From Rhodobacter sp. (lineage in GTDB: Bacteria; Pseudomonadota; Alphaproteobacteria; Rhodobacterales; Rhodobacteraceae): a DNA stretch of 64,000 nucleotides. Shown piece after piece: positions 45,470-54,831 of this stretch (position 1 is its first letter; each line of letters starts with the position of its first letter). The stretch spans positions 434,001 to 498,000 of the forward strand of contig JACKKG010000001.1 of the NCBI GenBank assembly GCA_020637515.1. The letters run 5' to 3'. The position numbers were made by a program, and so were the translations under genes. The notes below the pieces were generated by a model. That model was given only the letters and a program-made list of their open reading frames with translations, was not told where the DNA came from and did no database searches.

Positions 45470-45694
45470 TCAGCCGCGGGTCAGCGCCATACGGATCAGC
45501 TTTGCCGCCAGCAACACAACGGGCGTCGCGTGCAGCACCAGGTCGAAGATGTCGATCGGCCGGCTCAGCGTGCCGGCCACCAGCATCTTCAGCTTCTCCC
45601 AAAGATGCGGTTCGGGAAAGAACGGCGCCAGTCCCAGCGCCAGCGCGGCCAGCGCGAGGGGGGCCAGCGGCATACGGTCCAGGACTTCCAGCAT
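45470..45694 (-). CDS. Small membrane protein, unrecognised
   Basis: A 74-residue protein with two hydrophobic segments (LAPLALAALALGLAPF and DLVLHATPVVLLAAKLIRMAL) joined by an amphipathic stretch FPEPHLWEKLKMLVAGTLSRPIDIF. I recall similar small proteins in related genomes but no function. It is the only convincing frame in this part. The 218 bases between it and argD hold nothing I recognise. Confidence 0.6.
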   Translation of the reverse strand: MLEVLDRMPLAPLALAALALGLAPFFPEPHLWEKLKMLVAGTLSRPIDIFDLVLHATPVVLLAAKLIRMALTRG

Positions 45695-45947
45695 GGGGCG
45701 ATTCCTTGCGCGGGGCGACTGCCCCCGCAGCTAGAGGCAGCGGCGCATTACCGCAACCCCCCGGGCCTGCGGCAGAATCGCCCGTTCAGCGCCCTTGCCC
45801 AACGCGGGCGCAGGCTTTATCCCGGTGAGGACCCATGCGGATGACGACCATGCCCCCCTGCCCTTCGCTGCCTTGTCCGGCCTGCCAGTGCCCCGGCGTC
45901 TCGGTTCTGATGCGCCGGTTCCGGCCCGGTTGAGATCGGCCCACCCG

Positions 45948-46580
45948 ATGTTGCGTGCGCGTTCGTCCCTTTCCGCCCTGGTGTGGCTGCTGGTTCTGAC
46001 CCTTGGTCTGTCCGGCTGCTTTGAAACCGAGCCCCTGACCCAGGCCGCCAGCCGCGGACTGCAACCGGCGGCGGGCCCGCCGCAGGCACAGGTGCTGAAC
46101 GGGTCCGTCACGGTGGCCGGGCCGGCCGGCTATTGCATCAACGTCGAGGCCACGACCGAAAGCGACATCGAAGCCTTCGTGCTGCTGGTGCGCTGCCGGC
46201 CGACGATGCGATCCTCGCCCGTGCTCAGTGCGACGATCACCGGCCTGCAATCGGACGAGACGAACGACACCCTGCGCGGCCTGACGGCCTTTCTGCAAAC
46301 CGCCCCCGGGCGCGCGCAGCTCAGCCGGTCGGGCGATCCGCGCGATGTCGAAGTGCAGGAAGCAACCTTTGCCGAGGGCGCGATCTGGCTGCTGATCCGC
46401 GATCAGGGCAACCCCGACAGTTTCGACCAGACCTATTGGCGGGCCATCCTGCCGGTGGCCGGGCGCATCGTCACCCTGTCGGTTCTGGCCGCGCGCGACC
46501 ATCCGCTGGACCATGACAGCGGCCTGTCCGTGCTGCGCGGTTTCGTCATGCGGATGCGCGCGGCCAATCCCCCGCACTGA
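45948..46580 (+). CDS. Putative lipoprotein, unrecognised
   Basis: 210 residues from the ATG at 45948. The signal ALVWLLVLTLGLSGC has a lipobox (LSGC). The mature part (GYCINVEATTESDIEAFVLLVRCR; ATFAEGAIWLLIRDQGNPDSFDQTYWRAILPV in parts) resembles stress/dehydrogenase-type lipoproteins without a motif I can name. The open frame extends back to 45795 but lacks protein character there. Confidence 0.75.
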   Translation: MLRARSSLSALVWLLVLTLGLSGCFETEPLTQAASRGLQPAAGPPQAQVLNGSVTVAGPAGYCINVEATTESDIEAFVLLVRCRPTMRSSPVLSATITGLQSDETNDTLRGLTAFLQTAPGRAQLSRSGDPRDVEVQEATFAEGAIWLLIRDQGNPDSFDQTYWRAILPVAGRIVTLSVLAARDHPLDHDSGLSVLRGFVMRMRAANPPH

Positions 46581-46663
46581 GGCCCCGGCGACAGCCAAGT
46601 GCTGGACATCCGGCGCATTTCCCGAAAACATGCTGCGCGGTCGGTCAGGGATGGGCAGGCGCT

Positions 46664-48622
46664 ATGACACTTCGGGTGCATGTCCTCGGGCATTGGGCAC
46701 TGTATCGGGACGACGCGCTGGTGGTCTTGCCGACGCGCAAGGCGCGCGCGCTGCTGGCCTGCCTGGTGCTGGAACCCGGGCGGCCGCAGGCACGCGACAC
46801 GCTGGCCGCCCGCCTGTGGAGCGGCTCGGCGCCGGTGCAGGCGCGTTCGTCCCTGCGGCAGGCCCTGTTCGAGATCCGCAAGGCCCTGGGCCCCGACGCC
46901 GGCGCCGCGCTGGTCGTCCAGGGCGCCGAGATCCGCCTGGATCCGGCCCGGATCGAGACCGATCTCGACCGGCTCTGCACGCAGATCGCGGCGCCGCGCC
47001 AGATCGCCGACGCGGCCGACGCCATCGCCGCGCTGGATCGGCTGTTGCCCGACTTCGACACCATCGACGCCGAATTCGCCATCTGGCTGGGTGCGGCCCG
47101 GGCCACGACCCGGGCCCGGATCGAGGCGCAGCTTGCCGCGATCTACCGTGACCCGGGCGCGGGCGTGCTGCACCGGCTGACCGCCGCCCAATATGCCTAT
47201 CGCCTGGACGAGTTCGACGAAGAGGCCGCGCGCGCCGTGATGGAGGGTTATGTCCGAACCGGGCGCGCGCCGGCCGCGATCCGGGTCTACGACGCGCTCT
47301 ATGCCCGCCTGGACGAGGACCTGGACATCGAACCCTCGTTGCAGACGCAGGATCTGGCGGTGCGCATCAAGACCCAGGATCTGGGCGGCGACATGCGGCC
47401 CCAGACCAGCGCGCCGACGGCGGCCCAGCGCACCCTCTCCGACGCGGTCGCGATCCTGCCCTTCGACCGGCTGGGCGGGCGGCCCGATGACGGCCTGGGC
47501 GCGTTGGGCCTGCTCGAGGAGATGACCTGCATCCTGGCCGGTCTGTCCTCGCCGCCGGTGGTATCCAGCAACTCGACCCGCCAGTATCTGGGCAGCACCC
47601 CCAGCGCGCAGACGGTGCAGGCCGATCTGGGGGTGCGCTATGTGCTGTGCGGCAGCGTGCGCGCCGCCGGCGGCAGCACGACCGTTTCCGCGCAACTGGT
47701 CGAGGCCGCGACCGGCACCATCGTCGCCGCGCGGCTGCTCGACTATCCCGGCGAGGATGCGCTGCTGCGCCCGACGCGCATCGCCCGCGACATCGTGAAG
47801 ATCGTCGTGCCCAGTCTGCACGCCGCCGAACTCAGCCGCACCCGCGCCATCCCGACCAAGGCGCAAGAGCCCTATCACCTGTATCTCAGGGCGCGCGAGC
47901 AATTCCTGGCCCTGACGCCCGAAAGCCAGACCCGGGCCCGCCAGTTGCTGGACATGGCGCTGGACCGCGACCCCGGCTTTGCGCCCGCGCACACGCTGAT
48001 GGCCGAATGGCACAGTCTCAGCATCTGGCAGGGCTGGACCCGTGACCGCGCCGCCAGCGAGGCCGCGCTGGAAGACAGTGCCCACCGCGCTGCTGCCCTG
48101 TCGTCGAACGAGGGGCGGGCGCTGGCGCTTCTGGGCCACAATCGCGTCATCCTGCACCGCCGCTATGACGAGGCCGAGGCCCTGTTCCAACGCGCGCTGG
48201 ACACCCTGCCCAACGATGCCGAGACCCTGATCTGGACCGTCCCCAGCTATGCCTATGTCGGGCAGGCCGCGCGCGCGGTCGCGAACGGCGAAAAGGCGCT
48301 GCGCCTGTCGCCGCGCGATCCGCTGCTGTTTCGCAACCAGCATTTCCTGGGCATCGCCCATTATGCGCTGGGCGAGGTCGCGCGCGCCGTCGAGCTGGGC
48401 CTGGCCTGCTATCGCCGCGCGCCGCGCTACACCTCGAATCTGCGCATGACGCTGGCCGCCCTGGCCGCGCAGGGGCAGACCGACGCCGGGATGCTGCGCG
48501 CCCACGCGGCGCTCGAACCGGGGTTTTCCGTGCGCGGCTTCATGCAGGCGCAGGCGTTCCGCGACCCCGACCAGCGCACACGCTACGCCGACCATCTGTT
48601 GCGCGCGGGTCTTCCCGCGTGA
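46664..48622 (+). CDS. SARP-type transcriptional regulator with BTAD and TPR domains
   Basis: 652 residues. Residues 1-90 are an OmpR/SARP-like winged helix (LRVHVLGHWALYRDDALVVLPTRKARALLACL in parts; SSLRQALFEIRKALG). About 95-235 is a bacterial transcriptional activation domain of TPR-like helices. About 262-375 resembles the TolB/FlgO-like domain found in adenylate-cyclase-type regulators (VAILPFDRLGG; ADLGVRYVLCGSVRAAGG). About 400-640 holds TPR repeats. The next two genes on the same strand, a haloperoxidase-like and a papain-like protein, are its likely targets, by position only. Confidence 0.85.
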   Translation: MTLRVHVLGHWALYRDDALVVLPTRKARALLACLVLEPGRPQARDTLAARLWSGSAPVQARSSLRQALFEIRKALGPDAGAALVVQGAEIRLDPARIETDLDRLCTQIAAPRQIADAADAIAALDRLLPDFDTIDAEFAIWLGAARATTRARIEAQLAAIYRDPGAGVLHRLTAAQYAYRLDEFDEEAARAVMEGYVRTGRAPAAIRVYDALYARLDEDLDIEPSLQTQDLAVRIKTQDLGGDMRPQTSAPTAAQRTLSDAVAILPFDRLGGRPDDGLGALGLLEEMTCILAGLSSPPVVSSNSTRQYLGSTPSAQTVQADLGVRYVLCGSVRAAGGSTTVSAQLVEAATGTIVAARLLDYPGEDALLRPTRIARDIVKIVVPSLHAAELSRTRAIPTKAQEPYHLYLRAREQFLALTPESQTRARQLLDMALDRDPGFAPAHTLMAEWHSLSIWQGWTRDRAASEAALEDSAHRAAALSSNEGRALALLGHNRVILHRRYDEAEALFQRALDTLPNDAETLIWTVPSYAYVGQAARAVANGEKALRLSPRDPLLFRNQHFLGIAHYALGEVARAVELGLACYRRAPRYTSNLRMTLAALAAQGQTDAGMLRAHAALEPGFSVRGFMQAQAFRDPDQRTRYADHLLRAGLPA

Positions 48623-48692
48623 TGGGCCTTTGACGTCCGCTTGACGCGCCGTCCCTAACGTCAGGGGAATCGCGGCACAGAGAGGTTGAGGC

Positions 48693-49649
48693 ATGGCACC
48701 CAGTCAAAGCGGAGTCGGCGCCGGGCACGGTGGGATGCATGGCGGAATGCACGGCGGGATGCATGGGGGAATGCACGGCGGTATGCATGGCGGCATGAAC
48801 GCCGGGGCCTATCCCGGCCTGGGCAACGCCTCGGCGATTCCGATCTCGGACGCGCTGGTGCCGGGCGCCGTGCCCGACCATTTCGTGCTGATGCAGCCGG
48901 CCAGCTTTCCGCCACAGGAATGGGACGCGGGGCTGTCGGTGACGGCGCTGTTGCCGGTGATCCTGCCCGCGCTGTCGCTCGCCGCGCTGGAACCGGGCCC
49001 CTACCCGGCCGTGAACAGCTCCGACGCGGCACAGGAAATCCGCGACATCCTGATCCTGCGCAATGAGCATCTGCGCGACCGCGCGGCCGAAATCGCCGAT
49101 CAATCGGGGCGTTTCGATCAGTATTTCCACAACCTGCTCAGCGTCAGCGGCTATTCCAAACCGGCGACCGCGCGGCTGATCGCGCTGGGCGTGCTGGTGG
49201 CGGGCATCGTCGGGCTGCATTTCAAGGCCCGCTTCAACCGGCCGCGACCGGTGCAGCTTTATCCCGGCCTGCTGCCCTTCCTGCCGACGCCCGCCCATGC
49301 CTCGTATCCGTCGAACCACGCGACGCAGGCCTTCACCGTCGCCGCGCTGCTGGCGCAGGCCCTGGACCGCGAGAATTCGGGGCTGAAGCACTATGTGGAT
49401 GCGCTGGCCGAACGCATCGCCGTCAACCGCGAGGTGGCCGGCCTGCATTACCGTTCGGACACGCTGGCCGGTCAACACATCGCCGGGGCGCTGGCGGCGC
49501 AGCTTGCCACCGTGCCCCAGGTCGCCGCAATCCGTGATGCCGCGCGCGAGGAACTGGCGGGCTTCGGGTTGAACGGCGCGCCGATCGACACCCGCGACAT
49601 CCTGGCCGGCCGCTGGACGATCGAGGGGCAGGACGATGCGCAGGATTGA
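48693..49649 (+). CDS. Vanadium haloperoxidase / PAP2-superfamily protein with GGMH repeat
   Basis: 318 residues. Residues 13-32 are five tandem GGMH units, followed by GGMN. The catalytic region has the superfamily's three motifs: KARFNRPRP, SYPSNHATQAF and NREVAGLHYRSDT. These supply the phosphate- or vanadate-binding Lys/Arg, Ser/His and Arg/His. It may be a haloperoxidase or a phosphatase; motifs alone do not decide. No signal peptide. It overlaps the next gene by 14 bases. The repeat is Met/His-rich and could bind copper. Confidence 0.85.
   Translation: MAPSQSGVGAGHGGMHGGMHGGMHGGMHGGMHGGMNAGAYPGLGNASAIPISDALVPGAVPDHFVLMQPASFPPQEWDAGLSVTALLPVILPALSLAALEPGPYPAVNSSDAAQEIRDILILRNEHLRDRAAEIADQSGRFDQYFHNLLSVSGYSKPATARLIALGVLVAGIVGLHFKARFNRPRPVQLYPGLLPFLPTPAHASYPSNHATQAFTVAALLAQALDRENSGLKHYVDALAERIAVNREVAGLHYRSDTLAGQHIAGALAAQLATVPQVAAIRDAAREELAGFGLNGAPIDTRDILAGRWTIEGQDDAQD
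48732..48803 (+). repeat. 12-bp in-frame tandem repeat encoding GGMH units
   Basis: Six 12-base units with alternating ATGCAT and ATGCAC cores, the last degenerate. They lie near the 5' end of the haloperoxidase-like gene. Copy number could vary by slippage without breaking the frame. Confidence 0.85.
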
Positions 49650-50649
49650 CCGCACGGCGCTGGGTGGCGCGATCCTGGGCCATCCCGCGCACCAATGCAG
49701 CGCGTTCTTTCAGGGCCGCGCGCAGCGGCTGCGCGACTCGACCTTTGATCTGTGCGACGGCGCCCTGCTGCCCGCCGTCGCCCGGTTGATCGGCGTCGAG
49801 GCGCCCGCCCCCGACGCCCCCCTGCCCAGCCTGGCGCCGCCGCTTCCCGCGGACTGGCCGGTGCGCGACCAGGGGCGCATCCGGGGCACCTGCGTGGCGT
49901 TTTCCGCGCTGGCGGCGGTCGAACTGGGCGAGGTCTGGCAAGGGATCGCGCCCGGCGCGCGCGACTATTCCGAGGAACATCTCTACGCCCTGATGCGCGG
50001 CGCCTATGCGCCCGAGGACCCCGATTCGATCCCCGGCTATGCGGACGGGGCGACGATCCTGTTGCAGGCGGCCGCCAGCCTGAACGCCGCGCCGATCCGC
50101 AACGAGGCGGATCTGCCCTATGTTTACGACACCGCCGATCCCGCCCATGTCCAGCCCTTGCGCCCCGATCCCGCGCAGGACGCCGCCGGCCATCAGCCCC
50201 GGCCACCGCGGTTCGTCGCCCGCCTGTTCGCCACGGCGCAGGACAAGCCGCTGGACGGTTTCACCCCGGCGCTGCACCTGTTGTTGCGCCACCGCGTCCC
50301 GCCCTGCATCGCGCTGCCCCTGTTCGACGAGAACGGCTATTCGGTCTGGACCGACGGGGTCGGCTGGGACAAGGGCATGGTGATGGAGCCCGAGCCCTGG
50401 GGCCGCAAGACCAAGATTGCCGGCGGCCACTCGATCTGTCTGGTCGGTTACGTCGCCGACCGGACCGCGCCGGGCGGCGGCTGGTTCCGGTTTCGCAATT
50501 CCTGGGGCCGCCGCTTTGCCGCGACCGCCGGTCTGGGTGGCACCGGGCAGGCTGCCGCCGAGGCGGGCTACGGCTACCTCTCGCGCCGGCATGTCGAGGA
50601 TCACTGCTGGGAATTGATGTTCCGCTCGCGACCGGCGGACTGCCCCTGA
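49636..50649 (+). CDS. Papain-family (C1) cysteine peptidase
   Basis: 337 residues. A C1-type active site is complete: Gln79 and Cys86 in VRDQGRIRGTCVAFSA, His265 in GGHSICLVGY, and Asn288 in FRNSWG. The SEEHLY segment after the cysteine helix also matches papain-type enzymes. No signal peptide or classical propeptide is visible, so a cytoplasmic role is likely. The start lies inside the end of the haloperoxidase-like gene, indicating coupled expression. Substrates unknown. Confidence 0.88.
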   Translation: MRRIDRTALGGAILGHPAHQCSAFFQGRAQRLRDSTFDLCDGALLPAVARLIGVEAPAPDAPLPSLAPPLPADWPVRDQGRIRGTCVAFSALAAVELGEVWQGIAPGARDYSEEHLYALMRGAYAPEDPDSIPGYADGATILLQAAASLNAAPIRNEADLPYVYDTADPAHVQPLRPDPAQDAAGHQPRPPRFVARLFATAQDKPLDGFTPALHLLLRHRVPPCIALPLFDENGYSVWTDGVGWDKGMVMEPEPWGRKTKIAGGHSICLVGYVADRTAPGGGWFRFRNSWGRRFAATAGLGGTGQAAAEAGYGYLSRRHVEDHCWELMFRSRPADCP

Positions 50650-50657
50650 AAAGGGGC

Positions 50658-50690
50658 CGGGCGGGCCGCGCCTCCCTCACGGCCCGCCCG
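50658..50690 (+). terminator. GC hairpin after the cysteine peptidase gene
   Basis: CGGGCGGGCCG (50658-50668) pairs with CGGCCCGCCCG (50680-50690) around an 11-base loop. No T tract follows, so termination efficiency is uncertain. Confidence 0.5.
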
Positions 50691-50787
50691 ACAATCGTCT
50701 GCGACCATCCGCCCCGGATCACGGGCTTGGGCATTGCCCCAGCGCGGCCGCGCGCATAGACAGGCGGCAGGAAACGGAGACCTGCCC

Positions 50788-52311
50788 ATGACCCGCGCCA
50801 AACCCGTCGTTCTGTGCATCCTCGACGGATGGGGGATCAACCCGAACCCCCGTGGAAACGCCGTCGCCCTGGCGAACACGCCGACCTTCGACCGGGTGAT
50901 GGCGACCTGCCCCTCGGCCACGCTGGTCACCTATGGCCCCGATGTGGGCCTGCCGACCGGCCAGATGGGCAACTCCGAGGTGGGGCACATGAACATCGGC
51001 GCCGGGCGCGTGGTGGCGATGGATCTCGGTCAGATCGACCTGGCGATCGAGGACGGGTCGTTCTATCGCAACCCGGCCCTTTTGGACTTTGCCGCCCGGG
51101 TCAAGGCCGCGGGCGGCACGGCGCATGTCATCGGCCTGTGTTCGGACGGCGGGGTTCATGCCCATTCCGATCACATGATGGCCGCCGCCCGGGCGCTGAC
51201 CGGGGCCGGCCTGCCGGTGGCGGTGCACGTGATTACCGACGGGCGCGACGTCGCGCCTACCTCGGCGGGGAAACAGGTTGGCGACTTCGAACTGTCGCTG
51301 CCCCCGGGCGCCCGGGTCGCCACCGTCAGCGGGCGCTATTACGCCATGGACCGCGACAATCGCTGGGAGCGGGTCGAAAAGGCCTATCGCACCATCGTCG
51401 AGGGCGCGGGCGACGCGCTGAAGGACGCCGCCGACGGGATCGCGACCTGCTACGACCTGAACCAGACCGACGAATTCATCGAACCCTTTGTCATCGACGG
51501 TTATGGCGGCATGAAACCCGGCGACGGCGTGTTCTTCGTCAATTTCCGTGCCGACCGCGCGCGCGAGATCCTGTCGGCGATCGGCGATCCCGGTTTTTCC
51601 GGGTTCCGGCGCCAGGCCCCGTCGCTGTCGGCGCTGCTGGGCATGGTGGACTATTCCGAGGCGCACAACGCCTACATGACCACGATGTTCCCCAAGCAGG
51701 TGATCGTCAACACGCTGGCCGAATGGGTGGGCCGCCACGGGCTGCGGCAATATCACTCGGCCGAGACCGAGAAATACCCGCACGTCACCTTTTTCCTGAA
51801 CGGCGGCAAGGAAACCCCCGAACCGGGCGAGGACCGCTACCTGGCGGCCAGCCCAAAGGTGGCGACCTATGACCTGAAACCCGAAATGTCGGCGCCCGAG
51901 GTGACCGACCATTTCGTCCAGGCCATCGGCCAGGGCTATGACCTGATCGTGGTGAACTATGCCAACCCCGACATGGTGGGCCATACCGGCGTGGTCGCGG
52001 CCGGGGTCAAGGCCGTCGAAACGGTGGACCGCGGCCTGGGCCGGGTGCTCGAGGCGCTGGAACGGGCCGGCGGCGCGATGCTGCTGACCGCCGACCACGG
52101 CAATTGCGAGATGATGATCGATTACGCCACCGGCGGACCCCACACCGCGCACACGACCAACCCGGTGCCCGTGGCGCTGATCGGCTGGCCCGAACCCGGG
52201 GTGACGCTGGCGGACGGCCGGCTGGCCGATGTCGCGCCGACCCTGCTTGAGATGATGGGCCTGCCGCAACCCCCCGAGATGACCGGCCGCAGCCTGATCC
52301 GGCGGGGTTGA
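50788..52311 (+). CDS. gpmI: 2,3-bisphosphoglycerate-independent phosphoglycerate mutase
   Basis: A 507-residue alkaline-phosphatase-fold enzyme of glycolysis/gluconeogenesis. The catalytic serine motif MGNSEVGHMNIGAGR, metal-binding ILDGWGINP, SDGGVHAHSDH and LTADHGNCEMM are all present. The ATG at 50788 is the family start (MTRAKPVVLCILDGWG); the open frame begins 18 codons earlier. It begins the gpmI-envC-ctpA-rppH run. Confidence 0.96.
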   Translation: MTRAKPVVLCILDGWGINPNPRGNAVALANTPTFDRVMATCPSATLVTYGPDVGLPTGQMGNSEVGHMNIGAGRVVAMDLGQIDLAIEDGSFYRNPALLDFAARVKAAGGTAHVIGLCSDGGVHAHSDHMMAAARALTGAGLPVAVHVITDGRDVAPTSAGKQVGDFELSLPPGARVATVSGRYYAMDRDNRWERVEKAYRTIVEGAGDALKDAADGIATCYDLNQTDEFIEPFVIDGYGGMKPGDGVFFVNFRADRAREILSAIGDPGFSGFRRQAPSLSALLGMVDYSEAHNAYMTTMFPKQVIVNTLAEWVGRHGLRQYHSAETEKYPHVTFFLNGGKETPEPGEDRYLAASPKVATYDLKPEMSAPEVTDHFVQAIGQGYDLIVVNYANPDMVGHTGVVAAGVKAVETVDRGLGRVLEALERAGGAMLLTADHGNCEMMIDYATGGPHTAHTTNPVPVALIGWPEPGVTLADGRLADVAPTLLEMMGLPQPPEMTGRSLIRRG

Positions 52312-52315
52312 GGGC

Positions 52316-53476
52316 ATGGGCCTGCGCCGCCTGGCAAACCTGGTCGCGGTTCTGGTCTGCCTGTGGGCGGGTCTGGGGGCCGCTCCGGGCGCCGCGCAGG
52401 ACACGCCCGGCCCGGATACCGCCGCCAACGCCCGCGCGGCGGCGGCGGCGCTGCTGAATGCCATCGACAGCCTGACCGAGGCCCGGCGCGCGCCCGATCA
52501 GGTGGCGGCCCTGACGCAGGCGATCCAGGCGCACGAGGCCGGCCTGTCGGCCCTGCGCGAGGGTCTGCGCGAGGCGTCCTTGCGCGAGGCCGCCGTCAAC
52601 CGCGTGCTCGAGGCCCAGCAGGCGCGGGTCAGCCGGATGCTGGGTGCGATGATGGCGGTGGAACGCATCGAAGGGCCGGTGATGCTGGTGCATCCCCAGG
52701 GCCCGCTGGCGACCGCGCGGTCGGGCATGATGATCGCCGATCTCGCCGCGTCGATGCAGGCCCAGGCCGACCGTATCGGCGCGCTGGCGCGCGAACAGGC
52801 CGACCTCAGGCAGGTGCGCGAACAGGCGGTGCAGACCCTGGCGGCGGGGCTGGCCAGCTTGCAGGACGCGCGCGCCCAACTCAGCCAGGCGATCGCCGAT
52901 CGCCGCGACCTGCCGCCCCGCGTCGGTGGCGACGAGGCGCGGATGCTGGCGCTGCTCGACTCGGTCCGCACGCTCGAGGACCTCTCGGTCAACCTGGCCG
53001 CGAACCCCTCGGGGGCGTCGGCCGACCTGCCGGTCTTTGCCTCGGCCCGGGGGCGCCTGCCGCTGCCGGTGGTGGGAACGGTGCTGCGCCGCGCCGGGGA
53101 ACCCGATGCCGCGGGCGAAACCCGCCCCGGCATCGTGCTGGCGACCGAACCGGGCGCGCTGGTCGTCTCGCCGTGGTTCGGCACGGTGCGCTACCGCGGC
53201 CCGTTGCTGGATTACGGCAATGTCGTGCTGCTGGAACCCGGCGAGGGCTGGCTGATCGTCATCGCCGGACTGGACGCGGTCTATCCGCGTGCCGGCGACG
53301 TCGTCGCGCAGGGCGACGCGCTGGGCCTGATGCCCGGCGGCGAGGCGACGGGTGACGAATTCGTGCGTCCCGATGTGGTGGCGGGTCGCAGTGAAACGCT
53401 GTATCTGGAACTCAGACAGGATGGGCAGGCCATTGACCCCGCCGACTGGTTCGATTTGACTGGTCAGCGGCCTTGA
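52316..53476 (+). CDS. EnvC-like murein hydrolase activator
   Basis: 386 residues with signal peptide LVAVLVCLWAGLGAAPGAAQ, a long coiled-coil (about 35-210, Ala/Arg/Glu-rich), and a C-terminal LytM-type domain (GTVRYRGPLLDYGNVVLLEPGEGWLIVIAGL in parts). The LytM zinc residues are not evident, as in EnvC-type activators that stimulate amidases rather than cut peptidoglycan. Probably periplasmic and involved in cell separation. It starts four bases after gpmI, just before ctpA. Confidence 0.85.
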   Translation: MGLRRLANLVAVLVCLWAGLGAAPGAAQDTPGPDTAANARAAAAALLNAIDSLTEARRAPDQVAALTQAIQAHEAGLSALREGLREASLREAAVNRVLEAQQARVSRMLGAMMAVERIEGPVMLVHPQGPLATARSGMMIADLAASMQAQADRIGALAREQADLRQVREQAVQTLAAGLASLQDARAQLSQAIADRRDLPPRVGGDEARMLALLDSVRTLEDLSVNLAANPSGASADLPVFASARGRLPLPVVGTVLRRAGEPDAAGETRPGIVLATEPGALVVSPWFGTVRYRGPLLDYGNVVLLEPGEGWLIVIAGLDAVYPRAGDVVAQGDALGLMPGGEATGDEFVRPDVVAGRSETLYLELRQDGQAIDPADWFDLTGQRP

Positions 53477-53498
53477 GCCTGGGAGACGGGACACGACA

Positions 53499-54827
53499 AT
53501 GAACAAATACCTTGTGGCGGCACTGGCGGGAATCGTGGGCGGCGTCGTGCTGTCCACCCAGGTCGCGGGGCCGCTGCTGGCGCAGGAACAGGACGCGAAC
53601 CAGTCGGTCTATGACCAGCTCGACCTGTTCGGCGACGTGCTGGAACGCATCCGCAGCGAATATGTCACCGAGGTCGATACCGGCCAGTTGATCGAAGCCG
53701 CGATCAACGGGATGCTGAATTCCCTGGACCCGCACTCCAGCTACCTGTCGCCCGACGATTACGACGACATGCGCGTGCAGACCCGGGGCAGCTTTGGCGG
53801 CCTTGGGATCGAGGTCACGCAACAGGACGGCTATATCCGCGTCATCACGCCGATCGACGACACCCCCGCCGCCCAGGCCGGCGTTCAGCCCGGCGATGTC
53901 ATCACGCATGTTGACGGCCAGTCGGTGCTGGGCCTGACCATGGCCGAGGCAATCGACCAGATGCGCGGTCCGGTCGGCTCCGAGGTGGTGGTCACCATCA
54001 TGCGCGAGGGGGTGGCCGAGCCCTTTGACCTGTCGATCATCCGCGACACGATTCGCATCCAGGCGGTGCGCAGCCGGGTCGAGGGCAACATCATCGTGTT
54101 GCGAGTCACCACGTTCAACGAACAGACCTATGACAATCTGGCGTCCGAACTGGCGCAGGGGATCGAACAGCTTGGCGGCATCGACGGGCTGCAAGGCGTC
54201 GTGCTGGACCTGCGCAACAACCCCGGCGGCCTGCTGAACCAGGCCATCGACGTGTCGGACGCCTTCCTCGAACAGGGCGAGATCGTGTCCACCCGGGGCC
54301 GCGCCAACACCGAGGGCGAGCGCCACAACGCCACCCCCGGCGACCTGATCGAGGGGCGGCCGATGGTCGTGCTGATCAACGGCGGGTCGGCCTCGGCCTC
54401 GGAGATCGTTGCAGGGGCCTTGCAGGATCACCACCGCGCCGTGGTGGTGGGCGAACGCAGCTTTGGCAAAGGCTCGGTGCAGACGCTGATCCCGCTCAGG
54501 GGCGACGGCGCGATGCGGCTGACGACGGCGCTGTATTACACGCCGTCCGGGCGCTCGATCCAGGCGCTGGGCGTGGCCCCCGACATCGTCGTGCACCAGC
54601 TTCCGCGCGCGGACGAGACGACGCCCGCCGAGGACGCGCGCCCGCAACGCACCGAGGCCGGCCTGCGCGGCGCCTTCCGCAACGAGACCATCACCGACGA
54701 CGAACGCCGCCAGATGGAGGAAGAAGAGCGCGCCGCCGAGGAGGTCTCGCGCCTGCGCGGCGAGGATTACCAACTGGCTTATGCGCTGGACATCCTGCGC
54801 GGGCTGTCGGTGATGAACGGGCACTGA
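53499..54827 (+). CDS. ctpA: C-terminal processing protease, S41 family
   Basis: 442 residues. A signal or anchor (YLVAALAGIVGGVVLSTQVAG) is followed by a PDZ domain at about 95-175 (GSFGGLGIEV; PAAQAGVQPGDVITHVDG) and the S41 catalytic domain. The serine lies in GGSASASEI (residues 295-303), the lysine is Lys324 in ERSFGKGSVQ, and LDLRNNPGG is conserved. It degrades periplasmic proteins, including peptidoglycan hydrolases in several bacteria. The envC-like neighbour fits a cell-wall role. Confidence 0.95.
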   Translation: MNKYLVAALAGIVGGVVLSTQVAGPLLAQEQDANQSVYDQLDLFGDVLERIRSEYVTEVDTGQLIEAAINGMLNSLDPHSSYLSPDDYDDMRVQTRGSFGGLGIEVTQQDGYIRVITPIDDTPAAQAGVQPGDVITHVDGQSVLGLTMAEAIDQMRGPVGSEVVVTIMREGVAEPFDLSIIRDTIRIQAVRSRVEGNIIVLRVTTFNEQTYDNLASELAQGIEQLGGIDGLQGVVLDLRNNPGGLLNQAIDVSDAFLEQGEIVSTRGRANTEGERHNATPGDLIEGRPMVVLINGGSASASEIVAGALQDHHRAVVVGERSFGKGSVQTLIPLRGDGAMRLTTALYYTPSGRSIQALGVAPDIVVHQLPRADETTPAEDARPQRTEAGLRGAFRNETITDDERRQMEEEERAAEEVSRLRGEDYQLAYALDILRGLSVMNGH

Positions 54828-54831
54828 CCGC

